Origin: Proteobacteria bacterium HN_bin10
GTDB taxonomy: Bacteria; Pseudomonadota; Alphaproteobacteria; Caulobacterales; Aquidulcibacteraceae
DNA length: 39,997 nucleotides
Assembly: GCA_002083515.1 (NCBI GenBank)
Contig: LWDN01000041.1
Location: 966 to 40,962, forward strand
Reading direction: 5' to 3'
Below are positions 32,700 to 39,929 of this stretch, one piece after another (positions within the stretch are counted from its first letter, which is position 1; each line of letters begins with the position of its first letter). A program made the position numbers and the translations under genes. Under the pieces are notes generated by a model that did not search any database, was not told where the DNA came from, and worked only from the letters and a program-made list of their open reading frames with translations.

Positions 32700-32935
32700 T
32701 GGCGATTGTCGTGCGTCTCGATTTGGTGCTAGCGCACCGCAAGGTGCGTTCAAACGATCTGGCACGCGCAGTCGGCATCACGCCGTCTAACCTGTCCTTG
32801 CTCAAGTCCGGCAAGGTCAAAGGCGTGAAGTTCGAAACCCTCGATGCGATCTGCGAGTATCTCGACTGCCAGCCGGGCGACATTCTGGAACGCGTACCAA
32901 ACACGACCAAGAAACAGGCGCGGCGCAGCGTCTAA
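32699..32935 (+). CDS. Cro/CI (XRE, YozG-like) regulator coupled to DUF2975
   Basis: A 78-residue one-domain regulator of the HTH_26 type: VRLDLVLAHRKVRSNDLARAVGITPSNLSLLKSGKVKGVKFETLDAICEYLDCQPGDIL. The pattern (I)VxLDxxLAxRK...LCxxLxCQPGDIL is diagnostic. Translationally coupled to the DUF2975 gene, so the pair is one functional unit, with the membrane protein likely modulating the regulator. Confidence 0.92.
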   Translation: MAIVVRLDLVLAHRKVRSNDLARAVGITPSNLSLLKSGKVKGVKFETLDAICEYLDCQPGDILERVPNTTKKQARRSV

Positions 32936-33002
32936 AGACCGAAGTCAATCGCAAAGCAACACCGCGCGGGCTCGCTGCCGCGCGAGCGAAGGAGGCTGTC
33001 CA

Positions 33003-33926
33003 ATGCATCGCCGGTCGTTTCTCGCGCTCACAGGCGCAACCGCGCTCTGCGCCTGTGCTACCCGTCTCAACACGACGCCGACGGAGGCCGCCGACTTGGG
33101 GACACCCACGACGTCGGAGTTCATCATTGAACAGATGTCGCGGCCGGGCCGTCTCGGATTCGAGAAGGTCGTGGTCGCCGATTGGCATTTTCCAAACACG
33201 ACGCGACCACCGGGCGACAGCGATTGGATGACTCGCGAACTCGACGCGCAGATTTACTTCTATGCCATCCGCCACCCTGAGCGCGGTCTATATCTTATCG
33301 ACGCTGGCATGCCGGCGAACTACGAGCGCCACATGGGCGCAATTCTGCGAAACGCTGTGCGCGACACATATGATTTCTCGCTACGCGTATCGACGGACGC
33401 CTGGGTGCGCGAGAACGGCGCGCCGCTCGCCGCGTTCATCACGCATCTGCATTACGATCATGTGCTCGGCGTCGCTGTGCTCGATCGCGCGACGCCAGTC
33501 TATATCGGCCCCAATGACGGCGCGCATCGAAGCTTCTTCTACCGCTTCATCAATCAGCCGACGAGGGAGGCGCTTGAAGGCCATAGTGTCCGAACTTGGC
33601 GGTTTGGGCCCGCGCCTGAGGGCGGACTTGCTGCGCTCGATGTATTTGGAGACGGTTCGCTCTTTGCGTTGCACGTCCCCGGTCACACGCCGGGTTCCAC
33701 AGCCTATCTGGTCAACTCCACGCAGGGCCCACAGCTCGTCACCGGCGACGCCGTGCATAGCCGCGAAGGTTGGACCGGTGAACTCGAAGAAGCGACAGGG
33801 TTTGAAACCGACTTGGCGCAAATCTTCGCTTCGCGCCGTGCGCTGCAGGCGCTGGCCGCCGGCATCGCAGGCCTCACTGTGCATCCCGGCCATCAGAGTC
33901 TACTCGCGGAGATATCGCGCGAGTGA
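33003..33926 (+). CDS. MBL-fold metallo-hydrolase, Tat-type lipoprotein
   Basis: A 307-residue exported hydrolase. The N-terminus MHRRSFLALTGATALCACA has a twin-arginine motif and a lipobox-like ALCAC, so export by Tat and lipidation are likely. MBL motifs: LIDAGMP, THLHYDHVLG (ligands His148, His150, Asp152, His153), HVPGHTPGSTAYLV, LVTGDAV, and LTVHPGHQ. The pattern resembles quorum-quenching lactonases (AiiA/AttM group) more than beta-lactamases; the substrate is unproven. RBS AAGGAGG precedes ATG 33003. Free-standing cargo gene. Confidence 0.88.
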   Translation: MHRRSFLALTGATALCACATRLNTTPTEAADLGTPTTSEFIIEQMSRPGRLGFEKVVVADWHFPNTTRPPGDSDWMTRELDAQIYFYAIRHPERGLYLIDAGMPANYERHMGAILRNAVRDTYDFSLRVSTDAWVRENGAPLAAFITHLHYDHVLGVAVLDRATPVYIGPNDGAHRSFFYRFINQPTREALEGHSVRTWRFGPAPEGGLAALDVFGDGSLFALHVPGHTPGSTAYLVNSTQGPQLVTGDAVHSREGWTGELEEATGFETDLAQIFASRRALQALAAGIAGLTVHPGHQSLLAEISRE

Positions 33927-34075
33927 CGCATTCCGGCGACTGCGCGCCTGAGCGTGCGCAGCATGACCAGCGGCAGGACTGGAGCGACCAGGTCACTCGC
34001 TTAAATCACCGCTACGGTTCGCGGTGGCCCATCGCGGGCGTTGGCTGTCTCCCGTCAAAGCGTTAGCCTGACCAT

Positions 34076-34547
34076 ATGCGATCACTCGGCCCTCTCGAAA
34101 TCCGCCCCGCGCGGCCTACGGACACGGCCGACCTGACCGCGATCTTGTACGACACCTTTGAGAGCACTTGGCTGCCCAATATCACTTCCTCGGCCGCCAA
34201 GGCATTTCGCGAGGACCGCGTACGTTGCTCGGCGCGGACACGAGTTCTGGGTTTGTCAGTGTGGCCAAGACATCGCTGGTTTCGTGGATTGGCAGGGTGA
34301 TTTCGTAAACGCGCTGCACGTGCGCGGCAGCTACTCGCGGTCAGGTGTCGGTTCGCGCCTCATGGACAAGGCGGAGGCCGAAATCAGCAAGTCAGGGTTC
34401 ACGGCGGCGCGGCTGGAGACGGACACTTTCAACAGCGTCAGCCAGCAGTTCTATGCAAAGCGCGGATACACGGAAGCTGACAGGTATCCGGACGCGGAGT
34501 GGGGCAGCGATCTCGTGACAATCCTGCTGGTGAAGGCTCTGCAATAG
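34076..34547 (+). pseudogene. GNAT N-acetyltransferase with a frameshift
   Basis: The first frame gives LEIRPARPTDTADLTAILYD through SSAAKAFREDR. The continuing GNAT sequence is in the +1 frame: YVARRGHEFWVCQCGQDIAGF, then the acetyl-CoA motif RGSYSRSGVGSRLMDKAE, TDTFNSVSQQFYAKRGYTEA and a normal C-terminus. The frame changes near 34212-34222. The joined product would be a complete acetyltransferase of about 156 residues. Either a recent inactivating indel or a sequencing error. Confidence 0.8.
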
Positions 34548-34663
34548 GGCAGCCTTCGGCGATTGCGAGACGCATTGGCGAGCAGGGCACGAACGGCTCG
34601 ATCGGAGCGCTCCAGCCACTCGGTAAAGGCGCGACTGACCAGCCTCCCGCGTTGGCCGTCAAA

Positions 34664-35572
34664 TCAGTGCGCCGCGCCTTGCTGTCGCGCCAGCTCCGCT
34701 TCGAAGGCAGCCTCAAGCGTCGCATTGAAAGCGCTTAGAGCATTTGCATCGACAAATGCGTTCAGGTCGCCTGCGCGCAGGCGTTCGCGTTTGGCGTCCA
34801 AGTCGAAGAAATTCTCGTGATTGCCCAAGAAGACGTCAGCGCGCATCTCCCGCACGCGGGCGAACGTCGAGCGAAACGCCGCGACCATTCCCGGATAGGA
34901 CTCTGGCACGAGCAATTGCCCTGCGACCGTCGCGCTGCAATGGAAGAAGGCCGTATGACGTGCCCCGTCTGCGCCGGTGACGTCCATGCTCCATGAGGTG
35001 CATCCCTCGGTGTGACCAGGCGTTAGATGCGCGGTCAGCGTCACACCGCCGAGGCTCAAGCTCTCATTGTCGCCGATCACGCGGTCGACACGTATGGGTG
35101 GGAACCGCATTCCTGTGCTTGGCCCATAAGATATGTCGCCCGCTTCCAGCACCGGCCTGTCTGCGGCGCTCGCCACCATTGTCGCATCGCTCAAATGCTG
35201 CAGCCCCGCGAGGCCGCCCGCATGATCGAAGTGCGCGTGGGAGTTCAACAGGTACTTCACGTCTCGGATATCATATCCGATCGCGCGGATATTGGCGGCA
35301 ATCTGCGGCACGCTTTGCGGCAAGATGCCATCGATCAAGAAATGCCCTTCAGGCGTTGTGATCAGGAACGAACTCACACCAGCTGTCCCAACATAGTGGA
35401 TATTGCCGATCACCGTGAACGGCTCGTAGGGCTCGTTCCAGCGGCCGTTAATCGCATACCCATTCAGCGGCGCGCGCTCGGCGGCTTCAATTTCGGCGTC
35501 GCTCGCCAAAGGCGGCGGGGCAGACGCACAGCCAATAAGCGCAAACAAGGCGGCGACAAGGATCAATCTCAT
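34664..35572 (-). CDS. Subclass B3 metallo-beta-lactamase homologue (lipoprotein)
   Basis: A 302-residue exported protein. The signal ends in a lipobox (ALFALIGC, Cys15). Zinc ligands of subclass B3 are all present: NSHAHFDHAGG (His112, His114, Asp116, His117, matching H116/H118/D120/H121), TPGHTEGCTSW (His187 for H196), and GNHENFFDL (His252 for H263). B3 signatures GTAGVSSFLITTPEGHFLIDG and ATMVASAADRPVLEAG support this. Carbapenem or penicillin hydrolysis is plausible, but environmental B3-like enzymes can be weak. It lies on the ICE and is therefore potentially transferable. 92 bases separate it from the small gene at 35737 and other neighbours do not overlap. Confidence 0.85.
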   Translation of the reverse strand: MRLILVAALFALIGCASAPPPLASDAEIEAAERAPLNGYAINGRWNEPYEPFTVIGNIHYVGTAGVSSFLITTPEGHFLIDGILPQSVPQIAANIRAIGYDIRDVKYLLNSHAHFDHAGGLAGLQHLSDATMVASAADRPVLEAGDISYGPSTGMRFPPIRVDRVIGDNESLSLGGVTLTAHLTPGHTEGCTSWSMDVTGADGARHTAFFHCSATVAGQLLVPESYPGMVAAFRSTFARVREMRADVFLGNHENFFDLDAKRERLRAGDLNAFVDANALSAFNATLEAAFEAELARQQGAAH

Positions 35573-35736
35573 GCCGGCGGTCTAACAGCTCTGCCGCACC
35601 GGGCAAACCAACGATTTGCCATACGCGCGCGATTGTTGAGCGGGAGGCAGCGCGACAGGGGGTGCTGTAATGCTCGCGCGCTTCGGAGGGCGCGTGCCTG
35701 CCTCACGATTACAGTCACACGGCCGCCGCTCCGCCG

Positions 35737-35910
35737 TCAATCGGGCGGCGTGTAAGCGGCGAGATCAGCCTCGAACGCGGCGTTGAGCTTTCCTTGTTCG
35801 GCAATGAGTTGCGCCAGAGTGACGTGCGCCGCGACGCGCTCGGCGTGGCTGAGAGCGCAGTCGCGCAACTCGCGTCTCAGCTGGTCAATAAGATCGTAGA
35901 TCGCAAGCAT
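35737..35910 (-). CDS. Small hypothetical protein
   Basis: A 57-residue acidic helical protein (MLAIYDLIDQLRRELRDC, then HVTLAQLIAEQGKLNAAFE). Start ATG 35910 has AAGGAGAG 5-6 bases upstream, a strong RBS, which favours real translation. No family recognised. A large hairpin sits 34 bases upstream of the start, between this gene and HxlR. It is a predicted soluble helical protein, nothing more. Confidence 0.6.
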   Translation of the reverse strand: MLAIYDLIDQLRRELRDCALSHAERVAAHVTLAQLIAEQGKLNAAFEADLAAYTPPD

Positions 35911-35943
35911 CGAACTCTCCTTCATTGAAGACGAGAGGTCGGG

Positions 35944-36018
35944 ATCGCTGAGAAGCGCTCGGGTCCAGGCTCGCCGAAGGCGACTTGCATGGCCTGGAGG
36001 CGAGCGCTTCTCAGCGAT
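35944..36018. repeat. 75-nt near-perfect hairpin element
   Basis: Outer arms ATCGCTGAGAAGCGCTCG (35944-35961) and its exact complement (36001-36018) form an 18-bp stem. Inside a symmetric GG/GG internal loop a second stem TCCAGGC / GCCTGGA follows, and a third, TCGCC-GAA-GGCGA, is at the tip. It has no T tract and lies in a gap between the HxlR gene and the small gene. It could be a mobile palindromic repeat, or a structured RNA in the 5' leader of the small gene. Confidence 0.85.
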
Positions 36019-36131
36019 AGGCTGGCGGTCTTGAATGAGAAGAGACTGCACCGTCCGCGCTTGGCCATCGCCCAGAACGTGGGCCAAGCGCTCGAAGACA
36101 CGCAAAGCTTGCCCCCTTGTGTCGCGAGTTT

Positions 36132-36644
36132 TCAGTTTTTATCGGGCTTGCTGCGCATCGCCCTCGCAGCGGCGAAACGCGCAAGGGTGGTCTGATCGGC
36201 GCCTGGCCCTGGGCGGAAGCGAAGGTCGTTTATCGATAGCTTGCGACCATCTCTTGAGGAGACGACGATCTGTTCGATCGGCGAACGCGTTCGTGCATCG
36301 AGGACCCTTAGGGGCTCTGCGCCGCGCCCGAAGACCCAGCGGTCGGCCCACTGCATGAGCGCGACCAGAATGGGCAGGAGATCGCGCCCTTTGTCAGTCA
36401 GGACATAAGCATAGCGCTCGGTCTCGGGTTTTGTCTGGCGCCGCTCCAATACGCCGTTCTCGACCAGCGCGTTCAAGCGGTCAGTAAGGATGTTGCGGGC
36501 GATGCCGAGCTTGTCCTGAAAACCTGAGAACGAGCTCGTGCCGTAGAGGGCCTCGCGAACGATCAGCAATGTCCACCAATCGCCGATTTCATCGAGCGCC
36601 CGCGCTGCCGGGCAGTTCATTGCTGTGAAGCGCGTGCGAGCCAT
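36132..36644 (-). CDS. HxlR family transcriptional regulator
   Basis: A 170-residue winged-helix regulator: MNCPAARALDEIGDWWTLLI, VREALYGTSSFSGFQDKLGIARNILTDRLNALVENGVLE, and YVLTDKGRDLLPILVALMQWADRW. The Cys11 in NCPAA is the typical N-terminal cysteine of HxlR sensors, often redox- or aldehyde-responsive. The C-terminal 55 residues extend beyond the minimal family domain. ATG 36644 is chosen from homology to the family start. It is divergent from two tautomerase-family genes with two matching dyads between, so it probably represses or activates them. Confidence 0.92.
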   Translation of the reverse strand: MARTRFTAMNCPAARALDEIGDWWTLLIVREALYGTSSFSGFQDKLGIARNILTDRLNALVENGVLERRQTKPETERYAYVLTDKGRDLLPILVALMQWADRWVFGRGAEPLRVLDARTRSPIEQIVVSSRDGRKLSINDLRFRPGPGADQTTLARFAAARAMRSKPDKN

Positions 36645-36665
36645 AAGTCGGAATTCCATAAATGG

Positions 36666-36709
36666 AGTTGCATAAAGCAACTAAATGCTCTAGTCGGTAG
36701 AAAGTAGCG
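36666..36709. promoter_or_regulatory. Two 17-base dyads in the HxlR-tautomerase promoter gap
   Basis: AGTTGC-ATAAA-GCAACT at 36666-36682 (perfect arms) and AGTAGC-GTAAC-GCAACT at 36693-36709 (one mismatch) share arms and 5-base spacer length, and their centres are 27 bases apart. They lie between the divergent HxlR and tautomerase genes, the expected operator position. Confidence 0.75.
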
Positions 36710-36765
36710 TAACGCAACTCATTGAACCAAGTAGCTTCACGTACCCAAATAGCGGAAGACTCGCC

Positions 36766-37200
36766 ATGCCGATGATTGACGTCACCGCCCCAAAGGGCGC
36801 GTTGTCTCCACCAGTTCGCGACAAGCTGGTCAAGCAACTCACGGACTGCCTCCTAAAATGGGAGGGAGCGCCTGAGGGCAGCCAAGCCGCGCAGGAGATT
36901 GCGTGGGTCTATGTACATGAAGCGCAGGAAGGGACTTTTTATGTGGGCGGCCGGAACCCGGAACGACCGCGTTTTCGCATTCAAGTGACGACGCCGGAGG
37001 GCGGTCTTGACGACGAGCGTCGCGCCGGTCTGGTCGAGGACATATCTGGGATCGTTGAGGCCGTGATTGGACCAGCCGGAAGTGGGCTTAATCATTGGGT
37101 TCTACTGAGCGAGATCAAGGACGGCTCATGGGGTGCGGGAGGCCGCATCTTCCGGCACGCCGACATCAAGGCGGTAGTGCGCACCGGCAACCCAGCCTAA
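36766..37200 (+). CDS. Tautomerase family protein (4-OT-like)
   Basis: A 144-residue protein of the tautomerase superfamily. After Met removal the catalytic N-terminal proline is exposed (MPMIDVTAPKGALSP). It then has KQLTDCLLKWEGAP, the YVHEAQEGTFYVGG strand, RFRIQVTTPEGGLDDERR and VEDISGIVEAVIG. This is roughly twice the size of a 4-oxalocrotonate tautomerase subunit, as in fused members. Substrate unknown. First gene after the HxlR dyads; the next gene starts 13 bases later. Confidence 0.88.
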   Translation: MPMIDVTAPKGALSPPVRDKLVKQLTDCLLKWEGAPEGSQAAQEIAWVYVHEAQEGTFYVGGRNPERPRFRIQVTTPEGGLDDERRAGLVEDISGIVEAVIGPAGSGLNHWVLLSEIKDGSWGAGGRIFRHADIKAVVRTGNPA

Positions 37201-37213
37201 GGGAGAAACGCCT

Positions 37214-37780
37214 ATGCCGATGGTGACCGTGCAATATCCGAAGGGCGCGCTGACGCCCGACCAGAAGGCGCGCTTAGCGGAGGACATGACGCATGTCCTC
37301 CTCGTCATTGAAGGCGGCCAGGACACGCCGGCGACGCGGTCAAATGCCTGGGTGCGCTTTCAGGCAATTGACCCGGAGGACTGGTATGTGGGCGGCGCCA
37401 ATGACGGCGCCTATGTGTCGGCCGCAGGGAAATTCCTAGTCGAACTCAATGTCCCAGAAGGATCAATGGATCAACTGCGTAAGAGCGAGGCGCACAAAGC
37501 CATCACAGCGGCGTTCCTCAAAGTGACTGGGACGACGACTGTTGAGGGCGCTGCACGCTCTGTCTGGATACAAATCTTCGAGTGGCCGGAAGGGCTCCTC
37601 GCCACCAGTGGACGCACGTCCAGCCTGCTCGGCATCGCCAAGCTCGCCGGCATTCCTTCGGATCACCCTTTGCTGAGCTTTCCACGCGCCTACTTCGCGG
37701 CCAAGGATCGGCTTTATGACGCCCATGGCTTTCCCGAGCACACCGCCGGCCGTTCGTTGGTTAGAGTAGAGAGCGTATAA
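37214..37780 (+). CDS. Tautomerase family protein with C-terminal extension
   Basis: A 188-residue paralogue of the preceding protein: MPMVTVQYPKGALTPDQKARLAEDMTHVLL with Pro at position 2, WVRFQAIDPEDWYVGGANDG, and KFLVELNVPEGSMDQLRK. The last about 50 residues (ASFPRAYFAAKDRLYDAHGFPEH-like segment) have no match in the first protein. RBS AAGGGAG precedes ATG 37214. The two are probably one operon under HxlR control and may form a hetero-oligomer. Confidence 0.86.
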   Translation: MPMVTVQYPKGALTPDQKARLAEDMTHVLLVIEGGQDTPATRSNAWVRFQAIDPEDWYVGGANDGAYVSAAGKFLVELNVPEGSMDQLRKSEAHKAITAAFLKVTGTTTVEGAARSVWIQIFEWPEGLLATSGRTSSLLGIAKLAGIPSDHPLLSFPRAYFAAKDRLYDAHGFPEHTAGRSLVRVESV

Positions 37781-37820
37781 GCGCCTGGACCGGTAGCGCT
37801 GGTCGCAGGTTGCGAGGAAC

Positions 37821-37850
37821 GCGCGGCACCCGGCGGGCCGGGCGCCGCGC
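37821..37850. terminator. GC-rich hairpin between convergent tautomerase and DUF736 genes
   Basis: A 12-bp stem with one A-C mismatch (GCGCGGC.CCCGG / CCGGG.GCCGCGC) and a 4-nt loop lies in the 76-base gap between two gene ends. There is no T tract, so it may be a bidirectional Rho-aided terminator or stabiliser. Confidence 0.55.
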
Positions 37851-37856
37851 GAGCGA

Positions 37857-38180
37857 TCAATCGCCGTTGGTTTTGCGGTTGCGCGACCAGATGAGCGCGT
37901 GGGTCTCGCCGTCTTCTTCCTCGAACAGGTTGGCGTAGATCGGCGCCATGAAGCTCGGGTCGTCGAGCTTGAGCGAGAGATAGTCGCGGCCCTCGCTGGA
38001 GCGTTTGGCCCAGGCGGCGCCAATTTCGGCGCGGCCGACGAAGATGCGATGGCTGGGGGCTGCATCGTTGTTGCGCTCGGTTTCAGCGACTATGCGTACG
38101 CCTTTTGCTTGGACGCCGAGGGTGACGATCTCGCCGACGAGCTCAGCGCCGGATTTCCTGAAGGTGCCAATATTGGCCAT
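37857..38180 (-). CDS. DUF736 family protein
   Basis: A 107-residue protein matching DUF736: MANIGTFRKSGAELVGEIVTLGVQAKGVRIV, then SHRIFVGRAEIGAAWAKRSSEGRDYLSLKLDDPSFMAPIYANL and HALIWSR. It is a frequent companion of conjugative elements in Alphaproteobacteria, with unknown biochemistry. RBS AGGAGA precedes ATG 38180. Structured element A lies 73-204 bases upstream, which may control its expression on entry into a recipient (inference). Confidence 0.93.
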   Translation of the reverse strand: MANIGTFRKSGAELVGEIVTLGVQAKGVRIVAETERNNDAAPSHRIFVGRAEIGAAWAKRSSEGRDYLSLKLDDPSFMAPIYANLFEEEDGETHALIWSRNRKTNGD

Positions 38181-38252
38181 TGGTGTTTCTCCTGTCGTGT
38201 ACTCGAACGCCGCGCCATCGCGGCCTCGATGGCGACGGATAGGGCCGAAGGC

Positions 38253-38384
38253 GTGCGGGCGGCGCACCCCGACAGGGGCCGCAGCGTCAGCGGAGGACGG
38301 CGGGGCCAGCGACTTTGTTGGCTTGCGCGAGGAATGCCGCGCGCGCCCCGCGCGGCAGGGGAAGAAAGTCGCTTGGCCCGCCGT
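38253..38384 (-). other. Structured element A upstream of DUF736
   Basis: From the gene outward: a small hairpin GTGCG-GGCGG-CGCAC (38253-38267), the conserved block GCGGAGGACGGCGG (38290-38303), and a long inverted repeat with arms 38297-38316 and 38365-38384 (near-perfect, one shifted base). The long repeat contains a perfect inner hairpin GCCGCGCG-CGCCC-CGCGCGGC (38336-38356). Its layout, spacing and linker match element B upstream of DUF2493. Confidence 0.75.
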
Positions 38385-38753
38385 TGCGCCTTCAGCCCGC
38401 CGAGGCGAAGCCGTCCTTCGGCCAAAGTCGCCATTGACTTTGAGGTCCGCGTTGGTGCGACGTGACATGGGCGCGGGAGAAGCCGAGGCAATGGTGGGAC
38501 GTTGCGTGAAATACGTGCGCGCTCGCCGGTGCGGGCGGCGTTCGGCGCATGGAGAGTGCTGCGCTCGACACTGCGTTCGAGCGCGTCAGCAGGAGGCCCC
38601 GCTTGCTGCATCTCGAAGAGGCGGCGTGGGGCTGCCGGCAAATCGATGCTGGAGCGACTGCGCAACGAGTGATGCCGCAGGTGCGGAAAATCACGCTCAG
38701 ACTGCGCGATGGGAGGCGCGGACGAGGACGCGCCTCCGAGCGCGCCGCCGCGA
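38385..38753. other. Gene-poor stretch between element A and DUF2493
   Basis: About 370 bases. Long GC-driven open frames exist in several phases but none has a credible start signal or a recognisable product. A perfect 9-bp hairpin GGAGGCGCG-GACGAGGA-CGCGCCTCC at 38712-38737 lies just after the DUF2493 stop and may end its transcript, although it has no T tract. Confidence 0.5.
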
Positions 38754-39722
38754 TCACGGAATCGGCGCTCTTCGGGCGTCAGCCTTCGCCTTTTCGCGCT
38801 CGTAGTCCCAGGTGCGAAGCCCCATGGCGCGGGCTTTGTCATAGAGGTTGGCTTGAATGCCTCCGCCTGGGAAAGTGATGACGGCCTTCGGCATGAGCGC
38901 GAGCGCGAAGTCATTGCGTTTGAACGGCGCCTGCGCGCGTGAATATTTGCGCCAGTCGGGGTGGAGAGGCATGGCTGTGATGTTGCGATTGGCGGCCCAA
39001 AGGCCGGCGATGTGGTCGCCGCCGGTTTTGCCGGCCGTGTGCACGAGCACCATGTCGGGATATTTGGCGCGGACCTGATCCAACAGGCGCCAGATGGCGT
39101 CGACGTCGTTGAATTTATCGCCGCAGCTGAACAGGATCTTCGCGCCGGGGGGCATGAGGAGCTCTTTGTCGGCCCAGCGTTTGGCGTTAATAAAGTCGCG
39201 GCTGTCGATCGTCGCCGCGGTCATGGCTCGATGATTGAGCATGGAGCGCGTGCGCGCCCGCCACGGCGCGCCAGTGTGGCGCTCGTAGAGGCCGGCGGCG
39301 ATATCGCGCAGGCTTTCGAGGACATTGCGCCGCTCGATCAAGACGCCGCCATCGGCGATGAGCGCTTCAAGCTCGACCGAGCGGATCTCCGAGCCGTCCT
39401 GGGCTTCCTGACTGCGCCGTTGCGCCTGTTCGTTGTCGTCGAGGCGGCGGGCGAGCCGGTCGATGGCGCGATGAAAAAGATCGACTTGGCCCCAGAGCAG
39501 GCCTTCGAGATCGGGTTCGAGGCAGGTGTCGCTCAAGGTGGCGATGTGGGCGTCAAAGATATCGGCGATGGCGCCGGCGGCGCGCTCCGCGTCGGGTGCG
39601 GGACGCGGGTCTGGTTCGTCGTGACGGGGACGATAGCCGTAGAGTTGAAGCGCGTCGGTGACCTCGGCGGTCGAAGACAATGCATGCGCAGGTTCGTGAA
39701 GGTCGTCGCGATCGAGGTCCAT
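38754..39722 (-). CDS. DUF2493 (YspA, cpYpsA-related SLOG family) protein
   Basis: A 322-residue protein. The C-terminal 130 residues are the SLOG-like DUF2493 domain: AKILFSCGDKFNDVDAIWRLLDQVRAKYPDMVLVH, TAGKTGGDHIAGLWAANRN, and FPGGGIQANLYDKARAMGLRTWDY. SLOG folds bind nucleotides or nucleotide-derived signals. The N-terminal 180 residues are helical (ELEALIADGGVLIERRNVLESLRDIA). Family members are regular residents of alphaproteobacterial ICEs, with no proven reaction. ATG 39722 is chosen by domain start; an open extension upstream exists. Element B lies 91-207 bases upstream. Confidence 0.9.
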   Translation of the reverse strand: MDLDRDDLHEPAHALSSTAEVTDALQLYGYRPRHDEPDPRPAPDAERAAGAIADIFDAHIATLSDTCLEPDLEGLLWGQVDLFHRAIDRLARRLDDNEQAQRRSQEAQDGSEIRSVELEALIADGGVLIERRNVLESLRDIAAGLYERHTGAPWRARTRSMLNHRAMTAATIDSRDFINAKRWADKELLMPPGAKILFSCGDKFNDVDAIWRLLDQVRAKYPDMVLVHTAGKTGGDHIAGLWAANRNITAMPLHPDWRKYSRAQAPFKRNDFALALMPKAVITFPGGGIQANLYDKARAMGLRTWDYEREKAKADARRAPIP

Positions 39723-39812
39723 GGCGAGGCGGTCTCCCAAGCAAGGCCCAGCGCCCATCGGGGCCTTCATCGGCGATCACTTCAACGGCGCGCATCGAGC
39801 CGGGCCAGAACC

Positions 39813-39929
39813 GCGCGGGCGGCGCCCGCGCGGCCGGAGCGAAGGCGGAGGACGGCGGCGGGGCGGCTATTTTGGTTCGCGATGCAAAGCCGGGCGCGAG
39901 AGCCCCGGCGGCGGAAAATAGCCGCCCCG
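39813..39929 (-). other. Structured element B upstream of DUF2493
   Basis: From the gene outward: small hairpin GCGCGGGC-GGC-GCCCGCGC (39813-39831), the block GCGGAGGACGGCGG (39845-39858) shared with element A, and a long hairpin with perfect 15-bp arms CGGGGCGGCTATTTT (39859-39873) and its complement (39915-39929). The long hairpin contains a GCCGGG...CCCGGC inner stem. The small hairpin differs in sequence from that of element A but keeps its pairing. Confidence 0.75.

Noticed and set aside
35944..36018. Integron attC recombination site
   Set aside because: It is a long perfect hairpin, but the RYYYAAC and GTTRRRY core boxes of attC are absent, and no integron integrase is seen.
38005..38914. 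Several long open frames on both strands between DUF736 and DUF2493
   Set aside because: They span the structured element and gene ends, lack ribosome sites and have Arg/Ala/Ser-rich composition typical of GC-driven spurious frames.
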